Assembly (NCBI GenBank): GCA_003254885.1
Contig: QANT01001223.1
Span: 1 to 50,646 of the forward strand
Reading direction: 5' to 3'
Source of the DNA: Purshia tridentata
Taxonomy: Eukaryota; Streptophyta; Magnoliopsida; Rosales; Rosaceae
DNA length: 50,646 nucleotides
Each line of letters opens with the position of its first letter. The stretch's first letter is position 1. Under the pieces are notes generated by a model, which was given only the letters and a program-made list of their open reading frames with translations, had not been told where the DNA came from and did not search any database. Position numbers and translations under genes: made by a program. This document shows positions 10,908 through 22,376 of the stretch, piece by piece.

Positions 10908-13630
10908 ATGAGCAGTGTTTTTACTATTATCGTCTTCATGCTTTGTAACCTGCTGCTGCTCACTGAGTATTCATCTTCGCATCCCTTGTGTACTGATATG
11001 AGTAAGTGTTTCTCTTCTCTGCTAAAGTGTTTTACCTGATTTGCATTCTTTTCATTTTTGTTATGCTTTGTTTGGTTGTGCCAAAAAAAGACGAGATTTT
11101 TCATTAGTTTGGTTTAAGTTGCATTTCTTTATAAATCGCTGATTGAATTCTTTGCCTGCTTTCATTGGAATAGGGTCACCCTTCACCCCGAAGACCGCAC
11201 TTACTTTCTGTCAATACAATGGTAGTGTTTGTTGTAATTCCACTGAGGATATGCAATTGCAAAATCTGTTAAAGGCAATGAATGTGTCTGATCTTGGTTG
11301 TGCTTCTCTTCTGAAGTCAATACTATGCTCGGTAAGAGAATCTTATAGCTTCCAATAAAGATGTTATGGAACCTTTTTAACCAGTTCACATGTATCTGAA
11401 TATCTAATATGCTTTGCAGAGATGTGATCAGTTTTCTGCTGAGCTATATGGAATTGAATCAGTACCTCGTGAAGTTCCTGTTCTCTGCAACTCAACTGGT
11501 TCATCAAACTCATCCCAGTACCAACATGGGGGAGTTGACTTTTGCTCCAAGGTCTGGGATGAATGCCAAAATGTATCTTTATCAGATTCTCCATTTACAT
11601 TGCAAGTTAAAGGTGGAACACCATTTAATTCTACTTCCAAGCTGAGTGATATATGGCAGTCAAAAAGTGCTTTCTGCCATACATTTGGTGGACCTTCCGA
11701 AGGTGAATTGTTCTGTTTTGATGGTGGACCTGTGTTGCTGAACGACACTGAAATTCCAAGTCCCCCAAGTGGTATGTGCCTTGAAAAAATTGGAAATGGA
11801 TCTTATCTTAACATGATAGCTCATCCTGATGGGTCAAATCGCGTCTTCTTGTCTGACCAATCCGGTAAAACATGGCTGGCAACTATTCCAGAGGAGGGAT
11901 CAAGAGAAATATTGTTGATTGATGAATCAAATCCTTTTCTTGATTTAACTGATCAAGTATATGCTGACACTGAGTTTGGAATGATGGGATTAGCATTTCA
12001 TCCTAACTATCTTCACAATGGCCGTTTCTTTGCTTCATTCAACTGTGATAAGGTTAAATGGCCAGAATGTTCAGGAAGATGTTCATGTAACTCAGATGTG
12101 GGATGTGATCCTTCCAAGCTGGGCTCTGATAATGGTGCCCAGCCATGTCAGTATCACAGTGTCATAGCAGAGTTCACTGCTAATGGTACCACGTCACAAC
12201 CTTCCTCGGTAAATTTCTACATGATTTTAAAGAGTTATTTCTTGTAATTGTCATTGAAAGGTCCTAATTGATACTGTTTGGTCTGAATTTCAGGCCACTA
12301 GTGTTAAACCACTGGAAGTCAGAAGAATATTCACTATGGGACTCCCCTTTACTTCCCATCATGGAGGTCAAATTCTGTTTGGACCTAAAGATGGGTTTTT
12401 GTACTTCATGATGGGAGATGGTGGAAGCAAAGGTGACCCTTACAATTTTTCACAAAACAAGAAATCCTTGCTTGGAAAGATTATGAGGCTTGACATAGAT
12501 AACTTACCAAGTGAGTAATAGCATTAAATTTTCAAGGCTTCAGGACACCATAATCTTTGTATATGTTTTCCTCATACTTTTCAGTACTTGTTTGCAGGTG
12601 CAACAGAAATTACTGACCTTGTCCTATGGGGAAATTATTCTGCTCCTGGAGATAATCCATTTTCTGAAGATAAGGAATTGCAGCCTGAAATTTGGGCTTT
12701 AGGTTTTAGAAATCCTTGGAGATGTAGTTTTGATCTAGAAAGGCCTTCCTACTTCCTTTGTGCAGATGTTGGTCAGGTTAGAGACAGCAACTGGGATTAA
12801 TTTTCAACATTTATTCTTCATCATTCTTACATTTCTGGTCTGGTCTAGTATCATCAATGCTCAAGTTATATTGATCTTATAGGACCAATATGAAGAGGTT
12901 GATATAGTCACTAAGGGTGGAAACTACGGATGGCGCGTTTATGAGGGCCCTTTTCCATACAATCCCCCAAAATCTCCTGGAGGAAACACATCTGCCACCT
13001 CCATAAACCCAATTTTCCCTGTAATGGGATATAACCACTCTGATGTCAACAAGGCTGAAGGTTCTGCATCTATCACAGGTGGCTACTTTTACAGGTCCAT
13101 GACAGATCCATGCATGTATGGAAGGTAATTAGCCAACTGTTTCCAATTTTGATGACCAATAACACCTTTCAATTCTGACCCTTAATAGAATTAGCTCTAA
13201 CTCTGTAAATTATGTTTACAGGTATCTCTATGCAGATTTGTATGCTGGTGGTATTTGGGCAGGTACAGAAACACCAGAAGGTAGCGGAAACTTCACGAGC
13301 ACTAAAATTCCTTTCAGCTGTGCTCTGGACTCTCCTATACAGTGCAGTGCTGAGGCAGGAAGCTCTCTGCCTGCAGTGGGGTTCATATTCTCCTTTGGTC
13401 AGGATAACAAGAAGGATATCTTTATCTTGGCCAATACTGGTTTGTATAGAGTTGTTAGGCCTAGTCGCTGCAACTACACTTGCTCCAAAGAGAATGTTAC
13501 ATTCTTTGCCCATCCTGGCTCTGCTCCCTCTCCTTCTCCTTCTGCTTCAAGCACTAGGTGGTTGAACATTACTATACTGGACCTTTTGCTTCTTTTCTGT
13601 TCATCACTGTTGCTTTTGTTTGGTTTTTAA
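10908..13630 (+). CDS. HIPL1/HIPL2-like GPI-anchored glucose/sorbosone dehydrogenase-family protein, 7 exons
   Basis: This is a plant relative of hedgehog-interacting protein, predicted to be secreted and GPI-anchored at the cell surface; its reaction is not established. Exons read: 10908-11001, 11174-11331, 11420-12208, 12294-12510, 12598-12776, 12883-13124, 13222-13630, together 2,088 nt (695 residues) in frame. Residues 1 to about 25 form a signal peptide. A Cys-rich N-terminal module with many N-glycosylation sequons follows, then a beta-propeller of the glucose/sorbosone dehydrogenase fold from about 200 ([57 protein letters not shown]). A Ser/Pro-rich linker leads to a hydrophobic tail with no basic end, as in GPI signals. 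In Arabidopsis a relative lies next to the PPR gene, as it does here. Confidence 0.93.
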
Positions 13631-14086
13631 TTTCTTGTAAGCTACGAAACAAAAATGTTATTGTATAGAAAGCAGGCTTTCTCTCTGCTTGATTCTTGTA
13701 ATTGATTTGTTTGCATATATTATAAGAAAAATGAATTAAATTCACATTTTTGGAAAAAATTTGGTTGCTCTTCAATGAGATTAGACCCTTTGCTTTTGCC
13801 ACATTTGTAACAAATTATCCTTATAATATTAGTGAATTAAAATCATACCATAAAAGTTAAAACATAAATATCTGCTTATTTAGGATATGATTCATTTCAA
13901 GTAACGAACGGCTGCTACAGTATCTGGGCCTTTGGGATCATATGGGTTAGAAAAAATCTATATCATTTGGGACAGAAGGGCTCGCTGAAATTGATATTGA
14001 TTTAACAAATCGGGCCTGTTCAAAATCGCACCACTATAAAATCTGCGAGACTGCAAGTCTGCAACTGTAATAATTCAGTAAAAGCA
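13631..14086. promoter_or_regulatory. HIPL 3' end and PPR promoter
   Basis: Short spacer. TGGGCC at 13925-13930 is a site II element, common before genes for organelle proteins and bound by TCP factors. TATAAAAT at 14035-14042 is a good TATA box about 50 bases before the PPR ATG, which implies a very short leader. Promoter activity is inferred. Confidence 0.6.
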
Positions 14087-16156
14087 ATGTGTACGTTCTC
14101 ACCATCTGCAACTTCCATTCAAGTAGCTCCAACTCCATCTTCTTCCTTCTCTAAACTTCCATTTTTGTCTCACAACGAAACCCATAATTACACCGCCATA
14201 CCCTTCACCTTCAACAACCGCCAAACAAAAAGCAGAACCCGGTTCCCACCTATTGCATTCTCAGCTTCTTCAGCAGCCAAATATGTCTGGAGGAGGACAC
14301 CGCAGCCCGAAACGACGCCGTGCTCACCATCTCACCAACTTCACCAGAAACGCCACCCCAGAAAACAGCAAGGTCCGACCTTTTTGGACCACAGCATTGA
14401 CATGGACGAGCTCTTGGCCTCAATTGGTGAGACCCAAAACGAGAAGGAACTGTATTCTCTAATGTCGACCTACAAAGGTAGGCAGCTTTCAATAAGGTTC
14501 ATGGTGTCGCTGCTCTCGCGCGAGCCTGATTGGCAACGCTCTCTCGCTATCCTCGACTGGATTAACGAGGTCGCTTTGTACACTCCCTCTGTATTCGCTT
14601 ACAACGTTGTTATACGCAATGTGCTTCGCGCCAAGCAGTGGGAGATTGCACACGGGCTGTTTGAAGAAATGCGCCAAAGAGCTCTGGCACCAGATAGGTA
14701 CACTTATTCTACGCTTATAACTTCATTTGGGAAAGCGGGTATGTTTGATTCTGCGCTTTCTTGGCTCCAAAAGATGGAACAGGACCATGTGTCTGGCGAT
14801 CTTGTTTTGTATAGCAACTTGATTGAGCTTTCGCGTAAATTGTGTGATTATTCAAAGGCAATATCGATTTTCTCGAGGTTGAAGAGGTTGGGTATTATGC
14901 CGGACCTTGTTGCTTACAATTCGATGATTAATGTGTTCGGGAAAGCTAAGTTGTTTAGAGAGGCTCGGCTTCTGCTTAAAGAGATGAGGGCAGTGGGTGT
15001 GTTGCCAGATACGGTTAGCTACTCGACGCTTTTGAGTATGTATATTGAGAACCAAAAGTTTGTTGAGGCATTGTCTGTGTTCTCTGAGATGAATGAGGTT
15101 AAGTGTTCGCTTGATCTCACGACGTGCAATGTCATGATTGATGTTTACGGGCAGCTGGATATGGCTAAGGAAGCTGACAGGCTGTTTTGGAGCATGAGGA
15201 AGATAGGACTTGAACCCAATGTTGTTAGTTACAATACTCTTTTGAGGGTTTACGGTGATGCTGAGCTTTTTGGGGAAGCCATCCATCTTTTCCGATTGAT
15301 GCAGAGAATGGATATTGAGCAGAATGTTGTCACATACAATACAATGATTAAAATTTATGGGAAGTCACTGGAGCACGAAAAAGCTACAAATCTTGTGCAG
15401 GAAATGCAGAAGAGAGGGATTCAACCAAATGCCATTACATACTCGACGATCATATCTATATGGGGTAAGGCTGGGAAATTGGATCGGGCAGCAATGCTGT
15501 TTCAAAAGCTGAGGAGCTCCGGGGTTGAGATTGATCAGGTTCTATATCAGACAATGATTGTGGCTTATGAGAGAGTAGGTTTGGTTGCTCATGCTAAGCG
15601 TTTGCTTCATGAGCTCAAGCGCCCAGACAATATCCCTAGGGAGACTGCAATTACCATTCTTGCTGGAGCTGGTCGCATAGAAGAGGCTACATGGGTTTTC
15701 CGTCAGGCTTTTGATTCTGGGGAGGTGAAGGATATATCTGTATTTGGCTGCATGATTGATCTTTTCTCAAGAAACCGGAAGTATGCAAATTGCATTGAGG
15801 TGTTTGAGAAGATGAGAGTGGCAGGATACTTTCCTGGTTCCAATGTCATTGATCTAGTTCTCAATGCTTATGGGAAGTTACGGCAATTTGAGAAGGCAGA
15901 TGCTGTGTATAGGGAGATGCAGGAAGAAGGGTGTGTTTTCTCTGATGAAGTTCACTTCCAGATGCTTAGTCTTTATGGTGCAAGAAATGATTTTAAGATG
16001 GTAGAGGCACTGTTTGAGAGGCTAGTCTCTGATCCCAACATCAACAAGAAGGAGTTGCATCTTGTTGTTGCCAGTATCTATGAAAGATCCAACAGACTTA
16101 ATGATTCATACCGGATCATGAATAGGATGAATGAAAGAGGAATTTTGAAATCATGA
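14087..16156 (+). CDS. P-class pentatricopeptide repeat protein, chloroplast-type (At5g39980-like)
   Basis: This is a sequence-specific RNA-binding protein for organelle RNA processing, splicing or stabilisation. It is a single exon of 689 residues, typical of PPR genes. Residues 1 to about 100 are rich in Ser, Thr, Pro and basic residues with almost no acidic ones, which suits a chloroplast transit peptide. From about 165 run roughly 14 contiguous 35-residue P-type repeats, for example VVSYNTLLRVYGDAELF and VVTYNTMIKIYGKS. There are no E, E+ or DYW extensions, so it is not an editing factor of the PLS class, and there is no SMR domain. From memory the closest Arabidopsis gene is At5g39980 (EMB3140, reported also as PDM3), needed for chloroplast development. 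Its neighbours here support that orthology. The RNA target is unknown. Confidence 0.93.
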   Translation: MCTFSPSATSIQVAPTPSSSFSKLPFLSHNETHNYTAIPFTFNNRQTKSRTRFPPIAFSASSAAKYVWRRTPQPETTPCSPSHQLHQKRHPRKQQGPTFLDHSIDMDELLASIGETQNEKELYSLMSTYKGRQLSIRFMVSLLSREPDWQRSLAILDWINEVALYTPSVFAYNVVIRNVLRAKQWEIAHGLFEEMRQRALAPDRYTYSTLITSFGKAGMFDSALSWLQKMEQDHVSGDLVLYSNLIELSRKLCDYSKAISIFSRLKRLGIMPDLVAYNSMINVFGKAKLFREARLLLKEMRAVGVLPDTVSYSTLLSMYIENQKFVEALSVFSEMNEVKCSLDLTTCNVMIDVYGQLDMAKEADRLFWSMRKIGLEPNVVSYNTLLRVYGDAELFGEAIHLFRLMQRMDIEQNVVTYNTMIKIYGKSLEHEKATNLVQEMQKRGIQPNAITYSTIISIWGKAGKLDRAAMLFQKLRSSGVEIDQVLYQTMIVAYERVGLVAHAKRLLHELKRPDNIPRETAITILAGAGRIEEATWVFRQAFDSGEVKDISVFGCMIDLFSRNRKYANCIEVFEKMRVAGYFPGSNVIDLVLNAYGKLRQFEKADAVYREMQEEGCVFSDEVHFQMLSLYGARNDFKMVEALFERLVSDPNINKKELHLVVASIYERSNRLNDSYRIMNRMNERGILKS

Positions 16157-19100
16157 GCCTCTTTAGAAGTCCATAGCCTGAGTTTGATAAATTAACAGGG
16201 AATACATTGTTCTGCTGGTTATTCTGTAGATATTGTACTGACCATGTGTATTGTCTTTGACATAGTGAAACTACCAGTATTCACATTTTGGACATGAATG
16301 TATTTTCTATCTATATATAAATGCAGAAATGTAAGTTTGTTTTCTCCAATTTCTCTCCGAAGGACCTGGGAACTCTGATGGCTGTTGAGCTGATCCGTTT
16401 CTAACTTTCTTCTCAGAAATTGCAGATTTTAACGGGGCTCATTCATGTAATCCGGGAAATGAACAAAATCCTGGGCTCTACACATTGTCCCCCAACCACC
16501 ACCAACTATACAATCAATTTAGACTTTCACTGCTGATACCATAGAGGAAATCAGAATATCAGATCGAGAGTGGTCAACTAATTCTGAACTTTAGCTCCAC
16601 TTGCTATTTCTTTTGAGATCTGTCTTCTTCAATAATGAATTCTATTTGTAAATTTTGTTTGGGTTGAACTGATCAAGAATGATGTTTTTGTCAGTAAGCC
16701 TCTGAGAAGACTTTGGACTTGGAGCATATATGGACATACTAAAGAACTGGGGGTTGACTTTTCATCCCGCACAATCAAAAGGCCTGTTTCTGTCGAAGCA
16801 AGTTAAAGTGTCTACTCCCATCACATGTTAGTGTGTTAAACTGGTAATTCAAGGTTGGTAAATCATGATTGTGTGAAAAACGCATGACCTCAATTCTTTA
16901 CTTTCACTGATTCTTTCTTCCTTTTTGCAGATAGACATATTTAAAGCTGCTGAACTTATTCTTTTATTGCATGTAACTTCCGAGAGATGCCTTGTTCTAT
17001 GTTTGAAGTTTTCCATCATACATGTCTTTTTTTTCCATCATACATGTTTAAACATGCTTTATACCGAACTCTTTGACCCTTTATTTTATCATTACATTTG
17101 CTGTCTTGCTGACCAACATTCTATAAACTATCTCATGTCCTTCTTTATTGTGGAAAACTAAGAATCTTATCTGCATTAAAATTTCATGTCGCTACATTTC
17201 TATATCATTGCTGAATAAGACTGAGGCTCTAAGAGTCCGAACTTCAACTTGGTGCATAGTCATCATCTTATCTGGTTCATCCCTCTCTTCTAGATGATGT
17301 AAATGAACCAACAAGTCTTAGCAATGAAGAGGTTATTCCTAGCCCTTCATTGTGGACGGTGGCCTACTTTCATTGTAACGCTGGAATTAGTCCATCATAA
17401 ACATTTTTATTATTTGGGATGATATTGATTGGTAGGTGGTTGGTGGTAGTTGAGACTTGAGAGAACCCCACGGTTGGGGTCCACAATTTTTTAATTTTTT
17501 AATTTTTTAATTTTGTGTGGAAGGATGTACTTTATGGGTCCACATTAAATTTGGCCATAAAATGAGAAATGTGAATACTAAATTACTAATCATGTGATGT
17601 GGGTGCTAAAGGAGTGGAACTTACTAATCATCGCGAGTTCACAATCAGCATGCTAAACGCGTCTACCTTTCATTATTATATCTGAAACTGAAAGAAAGGC
17701 CCTTTTTGCATTTTATTTTTCTGTGGTTGGTCAGTCACGGACTCACGAGTCACGGCAACAGATTAGAAAAATAAAAAAGAAAAAAAATGAACAAGAGAAG
17801 ATTGTTCGCTTCAAGATTAAAAAAACAAGAAAAAGTTAAATTTGACTATTCTCACATGAACATGCTTTGATAGTTATTTTGATATTATAGTAGAATGTTA
17901 TAACTTATATTATAAGCAATCAAAGTGGTTTATTAATAATGTTCGAACTCACTCCTTACTCTTTTTAGAGGAGTTTTCTCCTGCAGGCCCAACCTCCTTA
18001 TTCGAAATATTGTGAAGACTAAAAGTTAGCTCACTAACCATTTTAATTACAATTTAGGAGACATTCAGACACCATTGAAATTCAAATTCATGATAGACAT
18101 TTTAAAAATCTACACTAGATTGCCTCAACATGAACTAAACTTTGATTTTTAATATTGTGGCCGGATTTGTGCATATCCTTACTATTATAAAGTCAGGAGA
18201 CAGGCTTCACCAAATTTTAGTTTCTCATAAATACCCTTAATTCAATTTATTAAATAAAGATATAATTGTAAAATGTAAAAATTAAAATACAATTTCAAAA
18301 ATAAAAAACACCCTACTACCTTAAAAGGTGGAGAAAAGTAGGGATAATTTATTAAAAATATAAAAAAAATCACATAATAAGAATTTGAATGGACATGTGC
18401 GGAGCACATGCTAAGAGTTTAGTATATATAAATTTGAGCATTAGACTTATGATTCAAACTCTGACATATAAAATGAGATACACATCTTTCTTGCTAGAAC
18501 ATACTTGTTACTTAAATACACAACTTGTGCAAAGCCCCTTTTTCTAATGAATAAACAAGATTATAAGATTTCCTCATGATCAACTTACTTGAAGAGGAGG
18601 GTATACGTGTAATGTTTGCACTTGAAGTTATGGTCTTGGTTGACCCTAAACTTAATGCAATAGACCCGATGATCATAATCAAAGTTGAAAATTACCTTTT
18701 TGATTACATATCTTGATTTTTGCAATTTTCATTTGGTCAAACTCAAAGCTAAAATCTACAGATTCTACACTAAAGCATATAGTAAAAAGTAAACACAAAA
18801 AAAAAAAACCACAATTAATGGCAACAAGAAAAACCCAAAAAATGATCTAGCTCTAAATTCTTTCCTAAATTCATGTTAGAATTGAAGCCTTTGAAATGTA
18901 TTCTAGAAAAAGCAAATATGCTGTAATTTGTAACTTTGTAGTCCACACTTGGACTTTTTAAAAACCCGTTACCCCTACTGTCACGGCGAGAGTGTAGACG
19001 TACGAATGTTGTGTAAACTTCATCGTTCCTTGTCCTTCTGACCCTTCTCCTGTAATAAACGTATAAAACCATTCATCCAATATTCCAATCCAATCCCATC

Positions 19101-19362
19101 TCAATTCTCATTTTCTCACACCTCCCAACCCCAATTTATAACCCAAACGCACTCACTCAAAACTCAAATTTTACACCACAAGCTGAGAGAGGAGAAGTAA
19201 AAGAACAAGTCACTCTTTTAATCCACTCCTCCTACCCACCAAAAATCGACTATTTCACTTTCCCTCACTTTCCTTCCCAATAACACCAACTCAAGACAAC
19301 TGTTCAATTGAGTTCACAAGAGAGAGTCAGAGCTCGAGATTCAGATTTGGAGCTGCCGAAAA
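16157..19362. other. Gene-free spacer between the PPR and GlcAT14A genes
   Basis: AT-rich, with no coding frame of known type. Three near-identical TTTTTTAA units sit at about 17490-17513, and a Helitron-like element at 18176-18422. The last 300 bases are C-rich on this strand and hold the GlcAT14A leader, with TTTATAAC near 19134 as a possible TATA box. Confidence 0.7.
18176..18422 (+). mobile_element. Small non-autonomous Helitron-like element
   Basis: The left end reads A|TCCTTACTATTATAAAG, matching the TC start and the CTATTAxAAAG-like end seen in plant Helitrons. The right end has a 7-bp hairpin, CATGTGC-GGA-GCACATG (18394-18410), then 8 bases later TTAG|T, one base off the CTRR|T rule. 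There are no terminal inverted repeats and no coding capacity, and the inside is very AT-rich. It is probably an old copy with a mutated terminus. Confidence 0.5.
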
Positions 19363-22300
19363 ATGAAGAAGCTGAAGAGCTATTACATGCATCTCAGGCA
19401 CCACCAAACCACGGAGCTCAAGTGGATCTTCCCATTAGCGATAGGCTCTATAGTCTCTCTCTTCCTCCTCTTTCTCACAACGCTAACCTCACCCGACGGT
19501 ACACCTTTGCTTCCATTTTACCGCTCCTTTTCCGTCTCCAGCTCCGTTTTCATTGAATCGAAGCTCCACCCACTACCAGTTTCCTGCCTGCCACCCCCTC
19601 CGCGCTTCGCTTACTTCATCTCCGGCTCGAACCACGATGGCAAAATGCTTAAAAGGACCCTCCAAGCCCTCTATCACCCCCACAACCGCTACGTGGTCCA
19701 CTTGGACCTCGAGTCGCCACCCGAGGAGCGGTTGGATCTGCAAAATTACGTTTCTACCCACCCCGTTTTTGTTAAGTTCGGTAATGTTAAGATGATCACC
19801 AAGGCCAATCTGGTCACTTACAGGGGTCCGACTATGGTGGCCAACACGCTGCACGCCGCGGCCATTTTGTTGAGGGAAGACGGCGATTGGGATTGGTTTA
19901 TCAATCTCAGTGCTTCCGACTACCCACTTGTTACTCAGGATGGTGGGTCTATTTGGGCTTTGATTTTTGGAACCTGATTTGGATTTTGGTCTGTGTTGGT
20001 TGGTTTTGTTTCGAATTCGATTAATTGCTTACTGGGTTTTCATGGTTGTGGTTGATTAGATCTGCTGCACACGTTCTCGTACTTGCCGCGCGATCTTAAT
20101 TTCATCGATCACACTAGCAACATTGGGTGGAAAGAGTATGTATAACTTCCCCTTTCATTTGTTGTGTATATTTTCCTTTTCTTCCTTTTTGAGTGGCTCA
20201 AAGTTGTCTCATTGCTTTTTTAATGCTTTGTGTTTATAGGTATCAAAGGGCGAAACCGGTAATTGTGGATCCGGGGTTGTACATGACAAAGAAAACTGAT
20301 GTTTTTTGGGTTACACAGAGGAGGAGTGTGCCGACAGCTTTCAAACTATTTACAGGTACAAAATGTGATATACAGACATTAAATTATTTTGTAATTAGGT
20401 TTTATTTTACTCCTTTGATGGGATAACAAATCATATGGAAGGACTAAGTTTGAGGAAATCAGATCAAAGATAGAATATCATGTGTTAGAAAAATAAGCAG
20501 AAGTTTCCCTTGTGTTAATAAACCAAAATGGGGAACTAAAATCCTAAACATAACAAAAATACCAAAATGTATACAATATTCATATATCTTTAGGAATGGA
20601 AACTACTGTCCTTTTCTGTTTGGATTTTCACTAATGAACTTGTTTTGTAGTCTATAGATTTGAAACTTGGTACTGAAATAAACGGTTATTTTGTCATTAC
20701 AGAAAGTTACCTGTTGCACGTTCAAATGCAATGCAGTAAGATAATGAGTTTTTGTCAACTTATGACTGCCTTTGATTTGTGACTTTGCATCCTAAGTTCA
20801 GCATTGGTGGTTGTGTGTTGACCTGCTGTATTTTGTGGCTCTAGAAATTTTAGATATTTTTCTGGGTCCAAAGATGCTATGAGTCCTGGCCTGATATTTT
20901 CTCAGTGACCAGTTAAAATGAATTGATCTGGGATTCTTTTGTGAAACTCTAGTCATGAAGAACATGGGGTCTAGGGCTATACCTTATTACTTGTCATGTG
21001 ATCTTACCTAGGGGTTTCATGCCTCTTCTTCATGTAAAGACATGGCCTTATATCTTTTGACATTAGTAATTGCCATTATTTTGAAAGCATAATTTAGGTG
21101 TAAATTTAGAGGGTTAATGGTTTTGTCAGTTAAAATATTATATTGTTGAGGAACTGATTGTTCTTTAGAAGAAATTTTTTTTTTTTGTCTTCCCCTGTTT
21201 TGAACTTATAATACATATGTGCTTTTGAAGCCATTCTTCTGTATTAGGCATAAAAATAGCTTAGCACCTTGATCAATGTATTGGTAGTGGTACCTGAGTG
21301 CATTTAGTTGCGTAATCTGATTCTGTGTTGCATAATTATTGAACTCCAGTCTCTTGCCTATGATATATCTTTACAAACTCTGGGGATTTTCTTATATTCT
21401 AGATATCAAAAGTTCATGTTGTCTACAATTAGGATGTTATCAATATGCCTGCCTACATTCAGGAAACATATTAATACCTTGAGGAATTCACCCTGATTAA
21501 AAGAATATATGTCCTCACCTCTCCTTTGGAGCATTCAATCCTAAAAGTCCTCTAGGGAGCAAATCTCCAGACTGAGTCCTGATTCTGCAGATTTTATAAA
21601 GAGTTCACCAACCACTCGATTATAGTTCCTTTTAGCATCATGGTACACTTCTTTGACCTTTGCCTTTGTAGGTTTTGGATATTCCAATATGTAGTTTCTT
21701 AATGAACTTTGCCAATTTTCCATCAATTTTCCAGTGGTTGCTCCTTTCCAACTCCCACCCGCCCTTAGAGAATCCCTTGAAAATTATTCAGAGATTGGAC
21801 ATTCAGAACAATGCTGTTGCAATGAGTGTTGTTTTAACCAAATGTCTGATTTCTCTAATAGGTTCTGCTTGGATGGCACTTTCAAAGCCTTTTATTGATT
21901 ACTGCATATGGGGATGGGACAACCTACCTCGAACTGTTCTCATGTATTATGCAAACTTTATATCGTCCCCCGAAGGATACTTCCACACTGTCATTTGTAA
22001 TGCTCAAGAGTTCCGCAACACAACTGTGAATACTGACCTACATTTCATAACATGGGACAACCCTCCCAAGCAACATCCTCACCACCTCAACCTTGCAGAC
22101 ATGCAAAGGATGATTGAGAGCAATGCTCCCTTTGCAAGAAAGTTTCGCCAAGATGATCCAGTACTTGACAAAATTGATTCTGAGCTGTTGTTTAGGGGTC
22201 CAGACATGCTTGTTCCTGGTGGTTGGTGCACAGGAAGAAGGGAAAATGGGTCTGATCCATGCTCTGATATTGGTAATACTACAGTCCTCAGGCCTAGTCC

Positions 22301-22376
22301 TGGAGCAAAAAGATTAGAACTTTTGATCAGCTCTTTACTGTCAAGCGAGAATTTCCGATCAAAACAATGCAAATGA
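19363..22376 (+). CDS. GlcAT14A: Beta-glucuronosyltransferase GlcAT14A-like (GT14), 4 exons
   Basis: A Golgi type II membrane enzyme that adds glucuronic acid to beta-1,3/1,6-galactans of arabinogalactan proteins. Exons: 19363-19942, 20060-20135, 20240-20355, 21862-22376, together 1,287 nt (428 residues), close to the family length. A cytosolic basic N-terminus precedes one membrane helix (about 21-40), a stem and the GT14 (core-2/I-branching) domain: RFAYFISGSNHDG, LKRTLQALYHPHNRYVVHLD, LVTYRGPTMVANTLHAAAIL, WDWFINLSASDYPLVTQDDL, LPRDLNFIDHTSNIGWKE, and the late GGWC segment. The ATG at 19363 is the first that gives the membrane anchor. Intron 3 is long (about 1.5 kb) and carries a foreign-looking antisense frame. 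The GlcAT14A name rests on both sequence and position beside the At5g39980-like gene. Confidence 0.92.
21541..21726 (-). other. Unidentified antisense open frame inside GlcAT14A intron 3
   Basis: A 61-codon frame, mixed charged and hydrophobic (for example YPKPTKAKVKEVYHDAKRNY), lies antisense within the intron. It reads more like protein than intron noise, but no family was recognised and no start context or splice partners were found. It could be a fragment of an inserted transposon or captured gene. Confidence 0.25.
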
